Assembly (NCBI GenBank): GCA_017893485.1
Contig: CM030367.1
Span: forward strand, 91,101,121-91,165,120
Direction: 5' to 3'
DNA from: Hemerocallis citrina
Lineage: Eukaryota; Streptophyta; Magnoliopsida; Asparagales; Asphodelaceae
Length of the DNA: 64,000 nt
Each line of letters starts with the position of its first letter. Position 1 is the first letter of the stretch. The position numbers and the translations under genes were made by a program. Shown here one piece after another: positions 45,266 to 58,500 of this stretch. The notes beneath the pieces were generated by a model. The model ran no database searches, was not told where the DNA came from, and worked only from the letters and a program-made list of their open reading frames with translations.

Positions 45266-46139
45266 CTAAAAACCTTGTCACGCCCCGCTTCCCAAAAAGA
45301 ATACGGAATACGGATACGTGACTAAGCCCAGCGAATGATTTTCATCATCCATAAGCTATCAGGATCTTTACAATATTTCACTAGAATAATCAGATTCGGA
45401 AGTAAGAAAAGTCAACCAAGCATGCATATATGAATCAAAATACCAACAGGAATTTACTTGAAATCAAAATACATTAATCTCAAATAGACCAGATCTGAAC
45501 AAGTCAATAATCCTGGGTCACATTGCCCAAATACAAGATAAATCCAACTAGCAAAATACAACTGTTCAAAATAAGCAATAATAAATAATAATAGCAAAAC
45601 TCCAGCAGCTAGTATCTCATGTCACCAACTCCATCTGGCAACAGGTCTCCAAAATTTGCAATTTAATAAATTGCAGGAAGAGAAAAAAGAAAACAAACTC
45701 CCGTCCATGCAAGTTACGGACCACTTACAGTGCAGGATACAAGTACATGGGAAAGAATAACAAATAGCATGGAATAGGTATGATAACAAAATAGAACAAC
45801 TAGCATGAATCATGAACAAAATCAAGTAATGTGATATGCAACAGGGTACAGGTAACATGTATCAGGTATCAAGTATCATGCAAGCAGGTAAACATGTAAC
45901 AGATGAACAAGAATGCAGGTAACATGTAACAGGCAAGCATATAACAAGTATTCATGTAACAGGTATCATGTATGTCAAGTTTTGTATTATTACTATCTAG
46001 GTAGCACTTCATGCGCCCCAGGTTTTTATCACATGATTTCTACATTCAAACAAGTTACGTTTAGGCCTAGTGGTGGGTTTCTATAGGGCCGTGTACTCAG
46101 GCGTCAAGTCAAGTAACAAGTCACAGGTAAACAGGCACG

Positions 46140-46440
46140 AATCACGTAGTGAAATCGTGGCAGCAGAAACAGGCATGAATCATGTAGTCATGAAATATAG
46201 CAACAGGTAATAACAGACATGAATCATGTAATCATGAAACATGACAACAGGTAATAACATGCATGAATCATGTAATCATGAAACATAGCAACATGTAATA
46301 ATAACAGGCATGAATTATGTAGTCGTGAGTTCATGGCATATTATAATAATAACAGGCATGAATCATGTAATCATGAGTTCATGGCAGAATATAATAATAA
46401 CAGGCATGAATCATGCAAGCATGAAACATGGCAACATATA
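46140..46440. repeat. 44-48-bp tandem repeat in element H 5' LTR
   Basis: Copies of GGCATGAATCATGTAATCATG, orthologous to 41,184-41,460 in the other LTR. Confidence 0.78.
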
Positions 46441-48542
46441 ATGGGATCACGGGACCCCTTCTGAGTACACATTCCTATATTATCCACTACTAAGGTCTTT
46501 CCCTTAACCCCGAGTTGATTATTCGTTATTATTATTAAACAGGCATGTACGTGTCACAAAACGGGGCAAGAATATCATTTCATAAACATGTAACAGGTTC
46601 CGATTGAAAGATAAGCATGTACAGGTGATAAACAACACATAACAGGATATAACAATGAAAACTTTAGTTCAGGACAGCAAGACAGTACTGCACCAAATCT
46701 GGAATTCCCGTTGCTATAAAAGTGCATGAAAAATAGACTCCCAGCCGAATCCATCAAATATATATAAGTCATATAGTGTTTCACAAAAACAAGTCTCAAA
46801 ACTGATTTGAATCCAGAAAACGTGTTCAGCCAGAAAAAAGAAAAATTGTATTCATCAACAAGAAAACAGCATGAAAACTTAGCAACTAAATCCACGAAAA
46901 ATCTGGAATATTTTCTAGTATGTTTAGTAACAGAAAATAAAGTTTCATAATTTTTTAAGACAAATAGTTTAGTCAACAAAAATCAGAAAACATCAAGATG
47001 CAGTAGTTTTGTAAATCTGGAATTATAAACACTGCAGTACGAAAACATAAATATCTTACAAACCATAAAGCCAAATCCAAATCCTCCAAAAGGGTGATAA
47101 AGTAGATATAGTAGGCTACAATTCATATTCACAAATATTTTACAAACAGCAAGTAGAATTAGGTCGAAAATCAGGTTCTTTACTGAACAACAAGGAAAAT
47201 CTGCTAGTATAGTAATTGTTTGGAAACATAGAACAGTTTGTAAAACTCTTCAAATAAATCCACAAAAATTCATGGTTAATTCCAATCAAGTCTAGTTGTA
47301 TTGTGTAAAATACTGGATCAAAATAATACTTTTAACATCATGATAAAAATAGATTGCTCTTCAGAATTCATAGAAAACAAAATCTAGAAATCTCTCTACA
47401 CCTCGGTAGTAAATAAACATAACTCACAACTCGTAAAACGAAACTGAGATCCATCAGAAGGGTTGGAAAATAGACAGAATTCTCACAAAATACTTTCATA
47501 TACTGACCATAAAAGGGTCTAAAATACTGATAAAAACGGAAAACTGGCAAAACAGAAAATATCCTTAATGGACAAAATCCACTAGTTCAAATGAAACTCA
47601 TCCAAAACATAACCAAACATAACATATGGTGTACTAGATGCTCAAGCAACATGGTATCAGGTATTTAGCAAATCTACAACAAGTTATACTACAACAAACA
47701 CAACCAAGCACACGATATTATACAAACAACATGCATGTATACATCAAGAAGTGGTCATCAGTAGGTTATTTCATTGCATGGGTGTCATGTGGCAACTACG
47801 GGTGGGTCAACACAATAGAGACAACATACAACAGGGGTTTCACACAAGAATTATCTCTAGAACACAACTACACTACATGCGGTATTTAGTACTTGTATTA
47901 CACAAAGAAAAGAATACAAGTTACTTGCCTGAGAGATGACGACAGAAACGACGAAAAAGGAGCAAGAATAACGGGAACGGATTCCCGGGCAACTATCACA
48001 ACTATCGAACCAACACACAAACACGAACCCACGAACAAAAACCCGAACCAACACGCGCAACAAGGAGAGAGCAGACGGGGAGACAATGGACAACGGCGAT
48101 GAGGAGCGCAGCGAGGGAAGCTCGCCGTGGCTGTCGTTGGCCGCTGTGCTTGCTGTCGGGTGTCGGAGGGGAGGAACGGAACACCGATGCTGCTGTCGGA
48201 AGTCGGAGGGGAGGACTATGGGGTCGCTGGCGGACTGCAGTCAAGAGGAGGAGGAGAGGATCTGCTGCCACTGCTCTGGCTGCAGTGGCTGCGTCATCGA
48301 TGGGGCATAGCAGGGAAGCTCGGGAGGAGCACCAGCGGATGGGACCAGGGGGTGGCCTGCAGTGCACAGGCGGCAGTGCACAGGGAGGAGGAGCACGGGG
48401 GGAATGGGTGGCACGAGGCAGGCGGCACGAGGCAATGGGAAGAGAGAGACGAGAAGGAGGATGGGTGTGCAGGGAGTGGATCGGGGGAGAGAGGAGACGG
48501 GAATTAAAGCGGCTATAGGGTGAAGATGATCAGAAGGGGTGG

Positions 48543-48577
48543 TATAAATACACAAGGTGTAAGGGATATTAGGGTTT
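48543..48577 (-). promoter_or_regulatory. TATA-like box and telo-box in element H 5' LTR
   Basis: AAACCCTAA at 48,569-48,577 and TATTTATA at 48,543-48,550 on the minus strand, at the same relative place as in the 3' LTR. This would be the promoter of the gag transcript. Confidence 0.45.
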
Positions 48578-49144
48578 AGGTTAAGTGGTGGCTAACGGGT
48601 TATTAGGGTGTAATAGGGTAATGGGTTTTGGGTGTAAAATAGGGTAGGGCTTAAGAAGAAAAACGGGTGTGGGGTTTAGTGAATTGGGTTTGGGTAGTAT
48701 AGGGTTTGAGGTTTTGGGGCTTAAAACTTAAATAGAAAAATAACCAATACAAAAATTGTTTATAATAAAAAGATAATTTTCATTACGAAATATGATTTAT
48801 CTAAAATACTTCAAATACAGCTAGTAAATAAAAGTGGATTTTTAATAACCAGTCAAAAATAACAATAATAACAATGATACTAATAACAATAATAATAAGA
48901 AAATTATAACAATAATAATAGTAATAATAATAACAGTAATAGTAATAATAAAAGTAATAATAACAAAAATAAAAAATCATAAAAAATGGTTATAAATAAC
49001 ATTATTAATCGAAAACAGATTTTAATAGGAGATCCAATAGTACAATTTGACAAAAGAAATTGAAAGTGGTAAAAAAATAATTTACGAAAGTTTTAATTAC
49101 AGAAAATACACGGAAAATACATTTTTGGGGAAACAGGGGTTACA

Positions 49145-49215
49145 TCCATGCAAGAGTTGTGCAATGTAGATTAACCATGATTTTCACCCTTATCATAAGC
49201 CCCCCACTCTCGGAG
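49145..49215 (-). repeat. Tat B 3' LTR remainder and polypurine tract
   Basis: 49,145-49,195 ends CCTTATCA. The minus strand immediately upstream reads CCGAGAGTGGGGGGCTTA (49,198-49,215), the plus-strand primer. This junction shows that element H entered 46-51 bp from the inner end of the Tat B LTR. Confidence 0.78.
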
Positions 49216-49339
49216 GTGAGCTTCTGGTCGCCTTCGAGGAGTAGGTAACTCATAGGTTAAATCGTCGGCGTGAAAGCATGTCTATTGCGATGATGTCGAA
49301 TCCCTTTTTCCTGTAGTTTAGAGGGTCGGTTGTCGAGGC

Positions 49340-50190
49340 CCGAGCCTCGAGGAGCAAAGCCCGAGGTGCGGAGTGCGAGGGAAAAAGCGATTCACGAGTG
49401 GCTCGAACTCGGGATACCATGTTAAGGCAAAAGGCACGAGGTGTGGGCCTAGCTGTGGAGAAGTTTGCAAGTGGCACGGGGGTTGTAATGTCATGCTAAG
49501 GGGCGAGGCACGAGGCGTGAGCTTAACTGCGGAGAAATTCGCGAGTGGTTCGGGTCGGAGTGCCATGCCAAAGGGCAAGGTACGAGGCATGAGCTTAACT
49601 ACCGAGTGGCTCAAGGTTAGAGTGCCATGTCGAAGGGTGAGGCACGAGGCCGAAGAATTACGGAGAAATATACTACTGGCTCGGAATCAAAGCACCATGC
49701 TGAGGCGGGAGGCACGAGGAATGAGCCAAATTGCAGAGAAATCTACAAATGGATCAGACTCGGAGTACCATGTCGAGGCACGAGGCACGAGGCATGAGCC
49801 TAATTGTGGAGAAATATGTAAATAGCTCGGGGCGGAGTATCATGCTATGGGGCAAGGCACGAGGGGCGAGCATAACTGTGAATAAATCCGTGAGCGGCTC
49901 AAAGTGAGTGCTAGGCTGAGGGGAAAGTCGAGTCACAGGAGCCTTATAGTGGAGAAATCTTCGAGTGGCTCGGTATCGGGATGCCATGCTGAGGGGCAAG
50001 GCGTGAGGAGCGAGCTAACTGCAAAGAAATCCGCAAGTAGGTCGGAGCCAGAGTGCCATTCCAAGGGGCAAGGCACGAGGTGGGAGCGCTGTTGCGGAGA
50101 AATCTCCGAGTGACTTGGAGCCGGAGTGCCATGCCGAGGGGCAGGGCACGAGGATGGAGAATTGCGAAAAAATTTGCGTACAACGAGTCG
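49340..50190. repeat. About 72-bp degenerate tandem repeats in Tat B 3' region
   Basis: About 11 units with the marker GGAGTGCCATGCCGAGGGGC. Occurrences are near 49,415, 49,487, 49,560, 49,622, 49,692, 49,766, 49,839, 49,909, 49,981, 50,056 and 50,126. Each unit also carries GGAGAAATCTGCGAGTGGCT. Further blocks are at 59,870-60,007, 60,338-60,480 and 63,270-63,745. Confidence 0.82.
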
Positions 50191-50372
50191 GGTGAGTGAC
50201 ATTGGACCTAGTTCTCACATGACTTCGCATGATCTTTGAGGATTACATGGTTTTGTAGTTATCGAGGAGACGTCGCGTTACCGGGGTCATTCGAGAAGTC
50301 GCGCTCCTCTCTATAAGTTATCTTCTTCTTATTTGCGAGGATGACTTTCTCTTTCTTCAGCCACATCTTCTC

Positions 50373-53300
50373 TGTCATGCCCCGCTTCCCAAAAATACGG
50401 AATACGAGCACATGACATTGGCCCAGCGAATGACTAACATCACCCATAAGCTGTTTATCCGATCAACTCAACAATATAATCAATGCATAACAATTGCGTA
50501 GGCAATAATAATAGTCTCATGAACAATAATACTTGGAATGAATCGTATGAAATACCCAAATACAATAATAATCCAACATCTGGAATAAAAAATAACAATA
50601 TTCTGGTCAAAAACCTACAATACAATGAAATAACAATAGTTCAATAATTAAGTCTTAATGACAAAACAATAGTTTATTAAACGGCGATGCTATCAATTCC
50701 TTCGCCACTGTTGTTCTCCCAATCCGTCACAATTCTCCATCAACACCTGTAAACACTTCATCTAAAAAGAGGAGAAAATTATTCTTAGAACAAGTTGTGG
50801 GCAGCAAGAAGAGAAAGCAAAGAACAATGGAATAACGGTATAACAATGAATTTAATGGATCGATAGGAATCAATAACATGGCACGATAACAATAATCAAT
50901 CTCAATAGTGTAACACTCTGAATTTCCAGTATGATATCTCAGAAATACATGGCACATTTTCTAAAATCAACTTCAATGTAATCATAAACATAGCAACCAA
51001 ATACAGGAAAATTTAAAACTTTTTATTACATCAATTATTTAAAAATCACAGCGGAGAAATTAAATACCTTGAATTATATTTTCTTTCTTTTACAACACAT
51101 TCTTTTTAAATTTGCCTAAGCCATATTATCATTCTACCACATGCATCCAAATTCCAAGCTATAGGTACCTACCTGTAAAACATAAGGCTAGGAATAACCC
51201 TAACCCCCAAAACTACAGGGGGTAGCCATAACGGTGTGAGTGAAATCAAAAAAAATACAATATAAATAAAACATAAAGAATGAAGTTATAAATAACGCAT
51301 ACCAACAGTAGTAACAAATGGAAAATGAATTAACAGTAAATAGAGTATGAAAACATCAAGTGAAACTAGACTAAGTGAAAACATCAAGTGAAACTAGACT
51401 AAGTGTCATGTGTAGGAAAACAGAAAATAAACATGCATAAAACCAAGTCAAGAAAACACAAATACATTATGATGACTCTCTAATGCATACTTGTCGGATT
51501 CTATGCATTCCATAGTACATAGGTCCGGTGCAAGCCCTTATCGTTCTCCACTTTATGGGGTTAGATTCCTCGCAATGCAACTAATCCTACTACGGTGATG
51601 TAAACAAGATCCAGAATACTCTGCGAATTGGTATCACACAACCCTCAATGCGCAAGCATCATGTAAGAATAGCTCCCAAAAAAACCCGGAGAATCACCTC
51701 CAAGCCGTGTACCCCACCATCGCCCCCTTGACGTGCAAGTACACAGGCACATCCTGTGAATAGACCTGTCAGCCCTCGACACACGAATGTACCTGTATGT
51801 TCCGTGAATAGGCACTGCAGATCCTCGACACGCGAACATACTAATAGTCCTCTCGAGACAGAACAAACACAGTCCTGGAATGCATCCGTTGCACTGGACC
51901 CCAGAGCATATTCTCACGTTTTCCAAGTTCCATCACATCTCCATTAGTGCATGTCCTTAGGTTGATTATTAAAATACAAATTTTTCCTCTCTAGAGTTAG
52001 TGTATCTTGGCGGACTTAATTCCACCACAACCACCCCAATGATCCCAACTGGTCATGTGATATCCCGGTCGGATATTATATTTGTATTATTATTATTTTT
52101 TAAAATTAAAATATTTTTATGGAAATTACTTGGTTTTTCGAATAAAAAGTTATCTGGATATATTTACTAGTAAGTATATATATATGTATTGTAGCAGTTT
52201 TGTGCACTTGTACAAAATCTTTAAAAATGCGTTTTTGAGAAAATATCTGGAAAATCCCGCGCAGATATTAAAAATTACTATTTTATTATTATTTTATTTT
52301 TATTTTCAGAATTGAAATATTTTTGGTGGACATCACCCGGTTTTGTTAATAAACATTATCTATGAATGTATACTTGTCAGTATATGACTGTTTTGTATCA
52401 AATAGATACTGGAATCTTCTGAGCCGGTAATAAAATTATTTTATTTTTATTTCTCAGAATTAAATTATTTTTGTATACATTGATTCGTTTTAACTAATAA
52501 AAATTATCTGTATAATCAAATATATGTGCGTGTTTGAACTGTATCGATTTCGTATGTTCGTACGAAATCTTGTAGTATGTGATTTGGAAAAAATATCTTT
52601 TATTTTTTATCCATCATGATGAAATAAAGTGTTAGAATTGGATTAGGGTTTGATTGAAAATTTATTGGGTTTGATTGCAATTTAAATTTGCAAACAAAAT
52701 TCCAATTGATTAACTATAAGAACAAATGACACTTTGCTTTCATTCTCACCACAAAAACTCTTCACCTTCTCCTATAACCCCCCCCCCCCCCCCCCCTCTC
52801 TTTCACCCTTGGCCGGCCTAACCCTAGAAAGGCAAGAAAACCATTTTCTTTTGTGTGTTCTTCACAATCTCATCTCACTCCATCTCTTCTACTTCTTCTT
52901 CTACTTGTTTAGTTTAGAAGAGAAAAAAAATTGAGAAAGAAAGAAAAGAAAGAGAGAATAAAAAGAAAGAGGGGTTTTCATGGGTTCTATTTTCATGGTG
53001 TGTTCTTGAAGGGGATCAAGAACAAGGAGCAAGGAGAAGAGCAAGTCCTTCCTACAACCGATTGGGTGGGGGTTTCTCATTCTCATGTTTGTTATTTTTA
53101 TTTATTATTGTTATATGTTATTGTGTGAACAATATGGACTAATTCATGATGCATATGAGTAGTATGGACTAAGAATATAAGTTATAGAAAATAGACTCTC
53201 TGCCGGTTTCAGCAAATATATATACGACATATAATAGCTACAGAAACTAGGTCGAAAATCTTATTCTTTTCATATTTTATGTTCAGGTAGCAAGTTATAA

Positions 53301-55080
53301 ATTGTACATGTGAAATAGATCATAACACACATCAATTAAATCTACAAAAATTCAGGGTGATTCCTACACATGTCTAGTCTCAGCCAAATTTATTTCAAAT
53401 TTCTATTTTACTGTTAACATGTTCAATTTAATTATAAAACAAAAAGATACGTATGAATTTGTGAATCTAAAAATTCCGACAAAGTTGTACCAAAAATAAG
53501 ATATCTAACAGATTATAACTCAGAATTCAGATTCATTAAAAGTTATGGAAAATAGATTCATGGGGCTATAAATCATATTTAGAAAGTAATTTGTTTTGAG
53601 ATCATTTACTGGGTGAAAAATAGCAGACAACATACAACTAGCAAACAATATACAAGTTTTGGGTAGTTTTCATGAAATAAGTTAATTAAACATGATGGGT
53701 ATCAATTCTACTAGTCGATAAACTTCTCAATCAGTATGAAGGGTACAAAAATATGATAAATAAGATTAAGAACACATACATACATCAATTTATTATCAAT
53801 CAACCATCAATCGATCAAACAATATACAATCAAGCAATTCTCTCTACAATAATTTATTTGTGTGATAATTATATGAACAACTTTATTATCAATTTTATAT
53901 GCACACATGAAAGATTCAATGTTTGGAGTCAAAAGTGGCATGATGTCAAGTAAATTGAGTTTAGCTCGTGTAAACCCTCAATATACCCAACGAAAGAGAT
54001 TAACAATGTATAATACGATGAACGAAGGGATCTACTTGCATGAGTTTCAACAAAACTTAAATTTGATACAATTAATAATTCAAGAGGACAGTGACTTGCC
54101 TGTTAGATGATAATTTCAATAACAGGATGAGAATCCCGGGCAACGAATCATGAACATGAGAACACAAAATCACGTGTGAACTACGAGAAAACACACACCC
54201 AAAACAACAAACACCGAATCTCCAATCCAAACACCAAACACTGGATCCAAAACACCAAACACAACTCCTTCTTCACAAACAGCAAACACCCCAAAACCAA
54301 CTCCTCTGATCAATCCCCTCTACCACTTCCGAACAGCACACAGCAGAGAGAGGGAGAGACAGTGGCGATCAGCGATTGGCGGCAAAAATGACGGTCGAGC
54401 GCCGGCATCGGTGTCTCACTATGCTGGCTCGTCGATCGGTAGAGGAAACGACAGAGGAAGGGGTTACTGGCTCGATCGAAGTTGTGGCGGCGCTCGACTG
54501 GCTGAGCTCGACGGTGAAGGGAGGTCGATGGGGGTTGGAGGAGTTGATCGGGGGCTGTGGAAGGCACCGTAAATGGTTGGGGAAGAGGGTCGGGGTCGAG
54601 TGGGACAGGGGAGCAGCGGTGGTTTTGATTCTGGGTGATGGCGTTGACAGGATTGGGGAGGAGCAAAGGGCGTCGGGGGATCTTCGGAGGTTGGCAGAGA
54701 GGAGGGTCGCCAAAGGGAGAAGGCCGGAGGGTGAAAACAGGATGGAGGAGATGAGGGTGCACAGGCGGCGCTCGAGCGGAAAGATGACGCAGGACAGCGG
54801 GGGTGCTCTGTTTTGGGTTTGAGAAAACAGAGGAGAGGGAGAGAGAACAAGGTAGGGGAGGGGGTTGGCGGCTACTGTTGGTATAGGGTAATTAGGGTTA
54901 GGGTTAGGGTAGGTTTATTATGGTAGAATAGTATATATAGGGAATTAAGAGATATTGGGAATTTGGGTATTAGGTTTAAATCCAATAAGAAAATAGACTA
55001 TAGGGTTTTTCAAATATACATATAAACATACAGTAAATCAAATAATAAAATACAAATAAATAAGTATGTTCGGACTTTAC

Positions 55081-55113
<33 letters not shown>

Positions 55114-55498
55114 TTTGATAATAATGACAATAAGAATATTAATACTAATAATTACATTAATAATAGTAACAAAAATATTAATATTAATAACAATACCAAT
55201 AATAATAATAATACAATAATAAAGATAATAACTGCAATTAAAGTAATAACAATAATAATAAGATTAAAATAATCAATAATAATCGTATATTTGATTGAGC
55301 TAAAATGTAAATGGTTCATCAATTATGAATATATATAAAAAAAGTTAAATATACCATCGTTCGAAATAAATACAATTATAGAATAGGAAACACTTTAATA
55401 AAATATCCGAAATGAATTTAGCGTTAAAATGAATTTATAAAAAAAACAAATTATAGAAAATACACGAAAAATACTTATTAGTGGGAATGGGGGTTACA
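50373..55498 (-). mobile_element. Solo LTR C (relative of element H LTR), nested in Tat B
   Basis: From TGTCATGCCCCGC to GGGGGTTACA, with exact target duplication TTCTC (50,368-50,372 and 55,499-55,503). It shares with the element H LTR the first 90 bp, the AATAGACTC...GCCG block (53,190) and the terminal 150 bp. It is broken by LTR G at 50,909-53,185. A minus-strand TATATATA near 54,930 with CCCTAACCCTAACCCTAAT just upstream (54,891-54,913) is the likely promoter. AAT-rich runs lie at 55,080-55,260. Frames at 54,310-54,850 are GC-rich leader artefacts. Confidence 0.82.
50909..53185. mobile_element. LTR G: Tekay-like LTR with one half inverted, inside LTR C
   Basis: 50,909-52,055 is the 3' part of a Tekay-like LTR on the minus strand (starting TGTAACACTCTGAATT; it resembles LTR E's end in the CCGCTGTGATTT...AATAAAAAGTT region). 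At 52,056 a 5' LTR end TGTGATATCCCGG starts on the plus strand and continues through a 19-nt C run (52,778-52,796) and a leader to about 53,185. The right limit is approximate. Either half of one LTR was inverted or two truncated LTRs abut. Confidence 0.6.
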
Positions 55499-55583
55499 TT
55501 CTCTCTCTAGAACAAATATCTTTCTTTAGACTAGCAATTATGTAGCATTTTTATCATGTTCGGTAACCGATCCATCCAGTAGT

Positions 55584-58500
55584 TTGGCCTCATCCTCTGA
55601 TCGAGGCGGGTCATCTTCAGAATCTTCATCTCAGTTGTCTTCATTGTCGAGTGAGCCCAAGGGTTCAAAGCTCGTTCGCATTCTTTCTCTGGAAGAGGAA
55701 GTGGAGGTTGAGGTGTGCTCGGGCGATAAGGAGGCGAAGCCCAATCATTCTGAGGAGGAGGCTGAGGTAGTGAAGAGGAGATGGGGGGTTCTGAGGGAAC
55801 GCAACGAAGTCACTCCAGAGCGCCTGAGGAGGTCGAAGAGAAGAGGGAAAGTCACAGGGAGGCGACAGAGGAGGAAGAAGTGGAAGGAGGTCCACATGTT
55901 CAGGAAGTGGGGTCCTCATCCCTTGATAGCATCGTAGTCTTCCCCCCTTCCTCGTGTCTGTCAGACAATGAAGATGAAGAAGAGGGTCCTTTCCCCTAAC
56001 CCAAAGTACGAACTAATGGTGTATGTACACGAGGGGGGCGTGTTCCTATCGACTTTCAGCGGAAATCCTATTTGGATGTATACGGATGATCTAATGGACG
56101 TAGTTCATTTTGGCGTTCAACCTTCATTGCCAAACAAACCGAAGATAGAGGCAGACAAGACCCAGAAGACTCTGGTGAGTGACCTCGCCAACATTCGGGA
56201 GGCTTTTCACATTCACCGAAAGTTCGAGCTGCTACTTTCGAGTGCTGGGATTCAACTGACCGATATCCTCTCAGATTGGTTTTGTATATTCCCCTCAGAC
56301 GCATTCATCTCCCTATGCACCCGTTCATTAAGGAGGTCTTGAACTGGGCAGGGATGAGCACTATGTAGTATGGGCCTAACTTGTGGAAGCAGCTGACTAG
56401 CTTTGTAATGTTGTGCATGATGAAGAATGCGCCCATAAAGCTCAAGTACTTTCGCATGTGCTTGGGACTAAGTGCTTCTCTGGGGTATCAACATCGATGG
56501 TACATCTCCCCCCACCATAAGTATCGCGTCGTGCATAATCACCCAGATTTCATAAGGGACTGGAAGATGAAGTATTTTATCGTCTATAGTCCCGAGCCTT
56601 GGGATATCCCTACCAAGTGATCGTATGCACTCCTACAGAGGAAAGGTTCAAGGCCTTCAGAATTCACCTCAGAGGAGGAGGAAGAATTTAAGAGGCTATT
56701 AGAGGGTGGCAACATCATAGATTGGGCGAGGATGACGGAGGCGAAGCTGGCTGTGTGGCTTGAGCTCTTACATTCCCCGTATGTTCTTAGTTTCTTTTGT
56801 GGTACTTTTCGGCCATATTTTAATGTTTCTGTTCTCTTGCTGCTATGGTGGACAATGTTATTGTTGCCCTTTGCTTGGTGGAGAAGGGGGCTCCTGAGGA
56901 CCCCAGAGGGAAGAAAAGGGAGTCAGCTTTGACCTCCGACACATCTCCGAAGGGACGACCTAACAGGGCGAAGATATTGAAAGCCCTGGTCATTCATGAC
57001 TAGGGAGAGGAGTCTTTGGGGGCTCAACCAAGCGAGAGAACGATCATATCCACTTTACTGGCTGAATCTCCTCTTCCCTCGTTCCACCTGATGTAGAAGA
57101 CCTTCCTTGGCGATAAGGCTGGCAAGACTTTTAGGCCTGATTGGGTGGTGAAGGCTCTTGATTCCATAATGGAGTCCTGTGTGGCTCTTGAGGTGGTGAA
57201 CAACATAACACCTCCAAGGGACAGGAGGGCTCTCAACTTGGAGACACAGGCTCGTGCTATCTAAAGTTCGCCCAAGCTTCCGTCGTGGAAGGGGCTTATG
57301 TAACGCCCCTGCCCCTAGCTCAGAAAATTTATACAATTTAGAAGAAAAATTAGATACTGTGTAGTACAACTACCCACCACAGGCTGCCTCTCAAAAGGTG
57401 GTTAACTGAATTGGTGACTCTTGATCATAGGCTATTATATTTATATATTATTTTACTTATCTTCAATCCTGATATGGGACAAATCACACTCTCACTCCTC
57501 TGTTCTTTCTCACCCGAGATACACAGAGGTCGTGGGCCCCTATGGAATGCCACGTCACTAGTGTGGCTATTGACCGAAGTCAACAACAGCACTTGGCTGT
57601 TTCCTTTATTTCCTCCATGTGTGGGGCCCCTCATTAAATACCATTTTCACATATATTACCATATGCCAATTATCAAACAGTGCCCTTTTTTTATTTTTTT
57701 CCAACATATATTTATATACTTTTATACTATTTGAAAACTACGGGGTGTTACACACACCCCCCCTTCAGAAATCAGCATCCTCGCTGAGCACGGGCATGCA
57801 CAACCTAGTGCAGGATCTCCTTTCTAGCCGATGTGGAGTGGAGTACCCTGATTCTACTAGCTGCACCGTACCCTAATTCTGCGGGTGGTCCATTATTTCA
57901 GGCCGCCACCTCGCTCCCTCTCAGGCATACCCGTACATCTGCTAGCTCCATCTCAGACATACATCTCGCCCACTCTTACCCACACTCAGTGTCGAAAGTC
58001 GGCTCTGATACCTTTTGTAATGCCCCTGTCCCTAGCTCAGACAATTTATACAATTTAGAAGACAAATTAGATACTATGTAGTACAACTGCCCACCACAGG
58101 ATGCCTCTCAAAAGGTGGTTAACCGAATTGGTGACTCTTGATCATAGGCTATTATATTTATATATTATTTTACTTATCTTGAATCCCGATATGGGACAAA
58201 TCACACTCTCACTCCCCTGTTCTCTCTCATCCGAGATACACAGAGGTCGTGAGCCCCTATGGAACGCCATGTCACTAGTGTGGCTATTGACCGAAGTCAA
58301 CAACAGCACTTGGCTATTTCCTTTATTTCCTCCATGTGTGGGCCCCCCATTAAATACCATTTTCACATATATTACCATATGCCAATTATCAAACAGCACC
58401 CTTTTTTATTTTTTTCAACATATATTTATATACTTTTATACTCTTTGAAAACTACGGGGTGTTACAGCTTATTTTTGAATAGATGTGTTTCTCTGCTTTC

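Larger units (their letters stand above)
34259..49144 (-). mobile_element. Chromovirus-like (Tekay/Del) element H, non-autonomous, nested in Tat B
   Basis: Minus-strand element with two LTRs (45,276-49,144 is 5'; 34,259-43,128 is 3', enlarged by a nested LTR). The internal region is only 2.1 kb (43,129-45,275). It has a tRNA-Met primer site, gag, the beginning of protease, then a tRNA fragment and purine-rich filler in place of pol. The flanks TCCGT (34,254-34,258) and TCCAT (49,145-49,149) are a 5-bp target duplication with one mismatch. LTRs start TGT(G/C)ACGCCCCGC and end GGGGTTACA on the plus strand. With no RT or integrase it would depend on other elements. Confidence 0.85.
45276..49144 (-). 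repeat. Element H 5' LTR
   Basis: 3,869 bp, from TGTCACGCCCCGC to GGGGTTACA on the plus strand. It matches 34,259-35,068 plus 41,098-43,128 and has an extra block of about 1.05 kb (46,617-47,665). A TAA/AAT-rich low-complexity stretch lies at 48,855-48,975. GC-rich leader frames at 48,086-48,520 are not regarded as genes. Confidence 0.86.

Noticed and set aside
54310..54850. Overlapping frames of 114-150 codons in LTR C as genes
   Set aside because: Same situation as the element H LTR leaders: low-complexity Pro/Ser or Gly/Arg translations on both strands.
55066..55272. Asn-rich protein (NNNNNN)
   Set aside because: Translation of an AAT microsatellite in the LTR.
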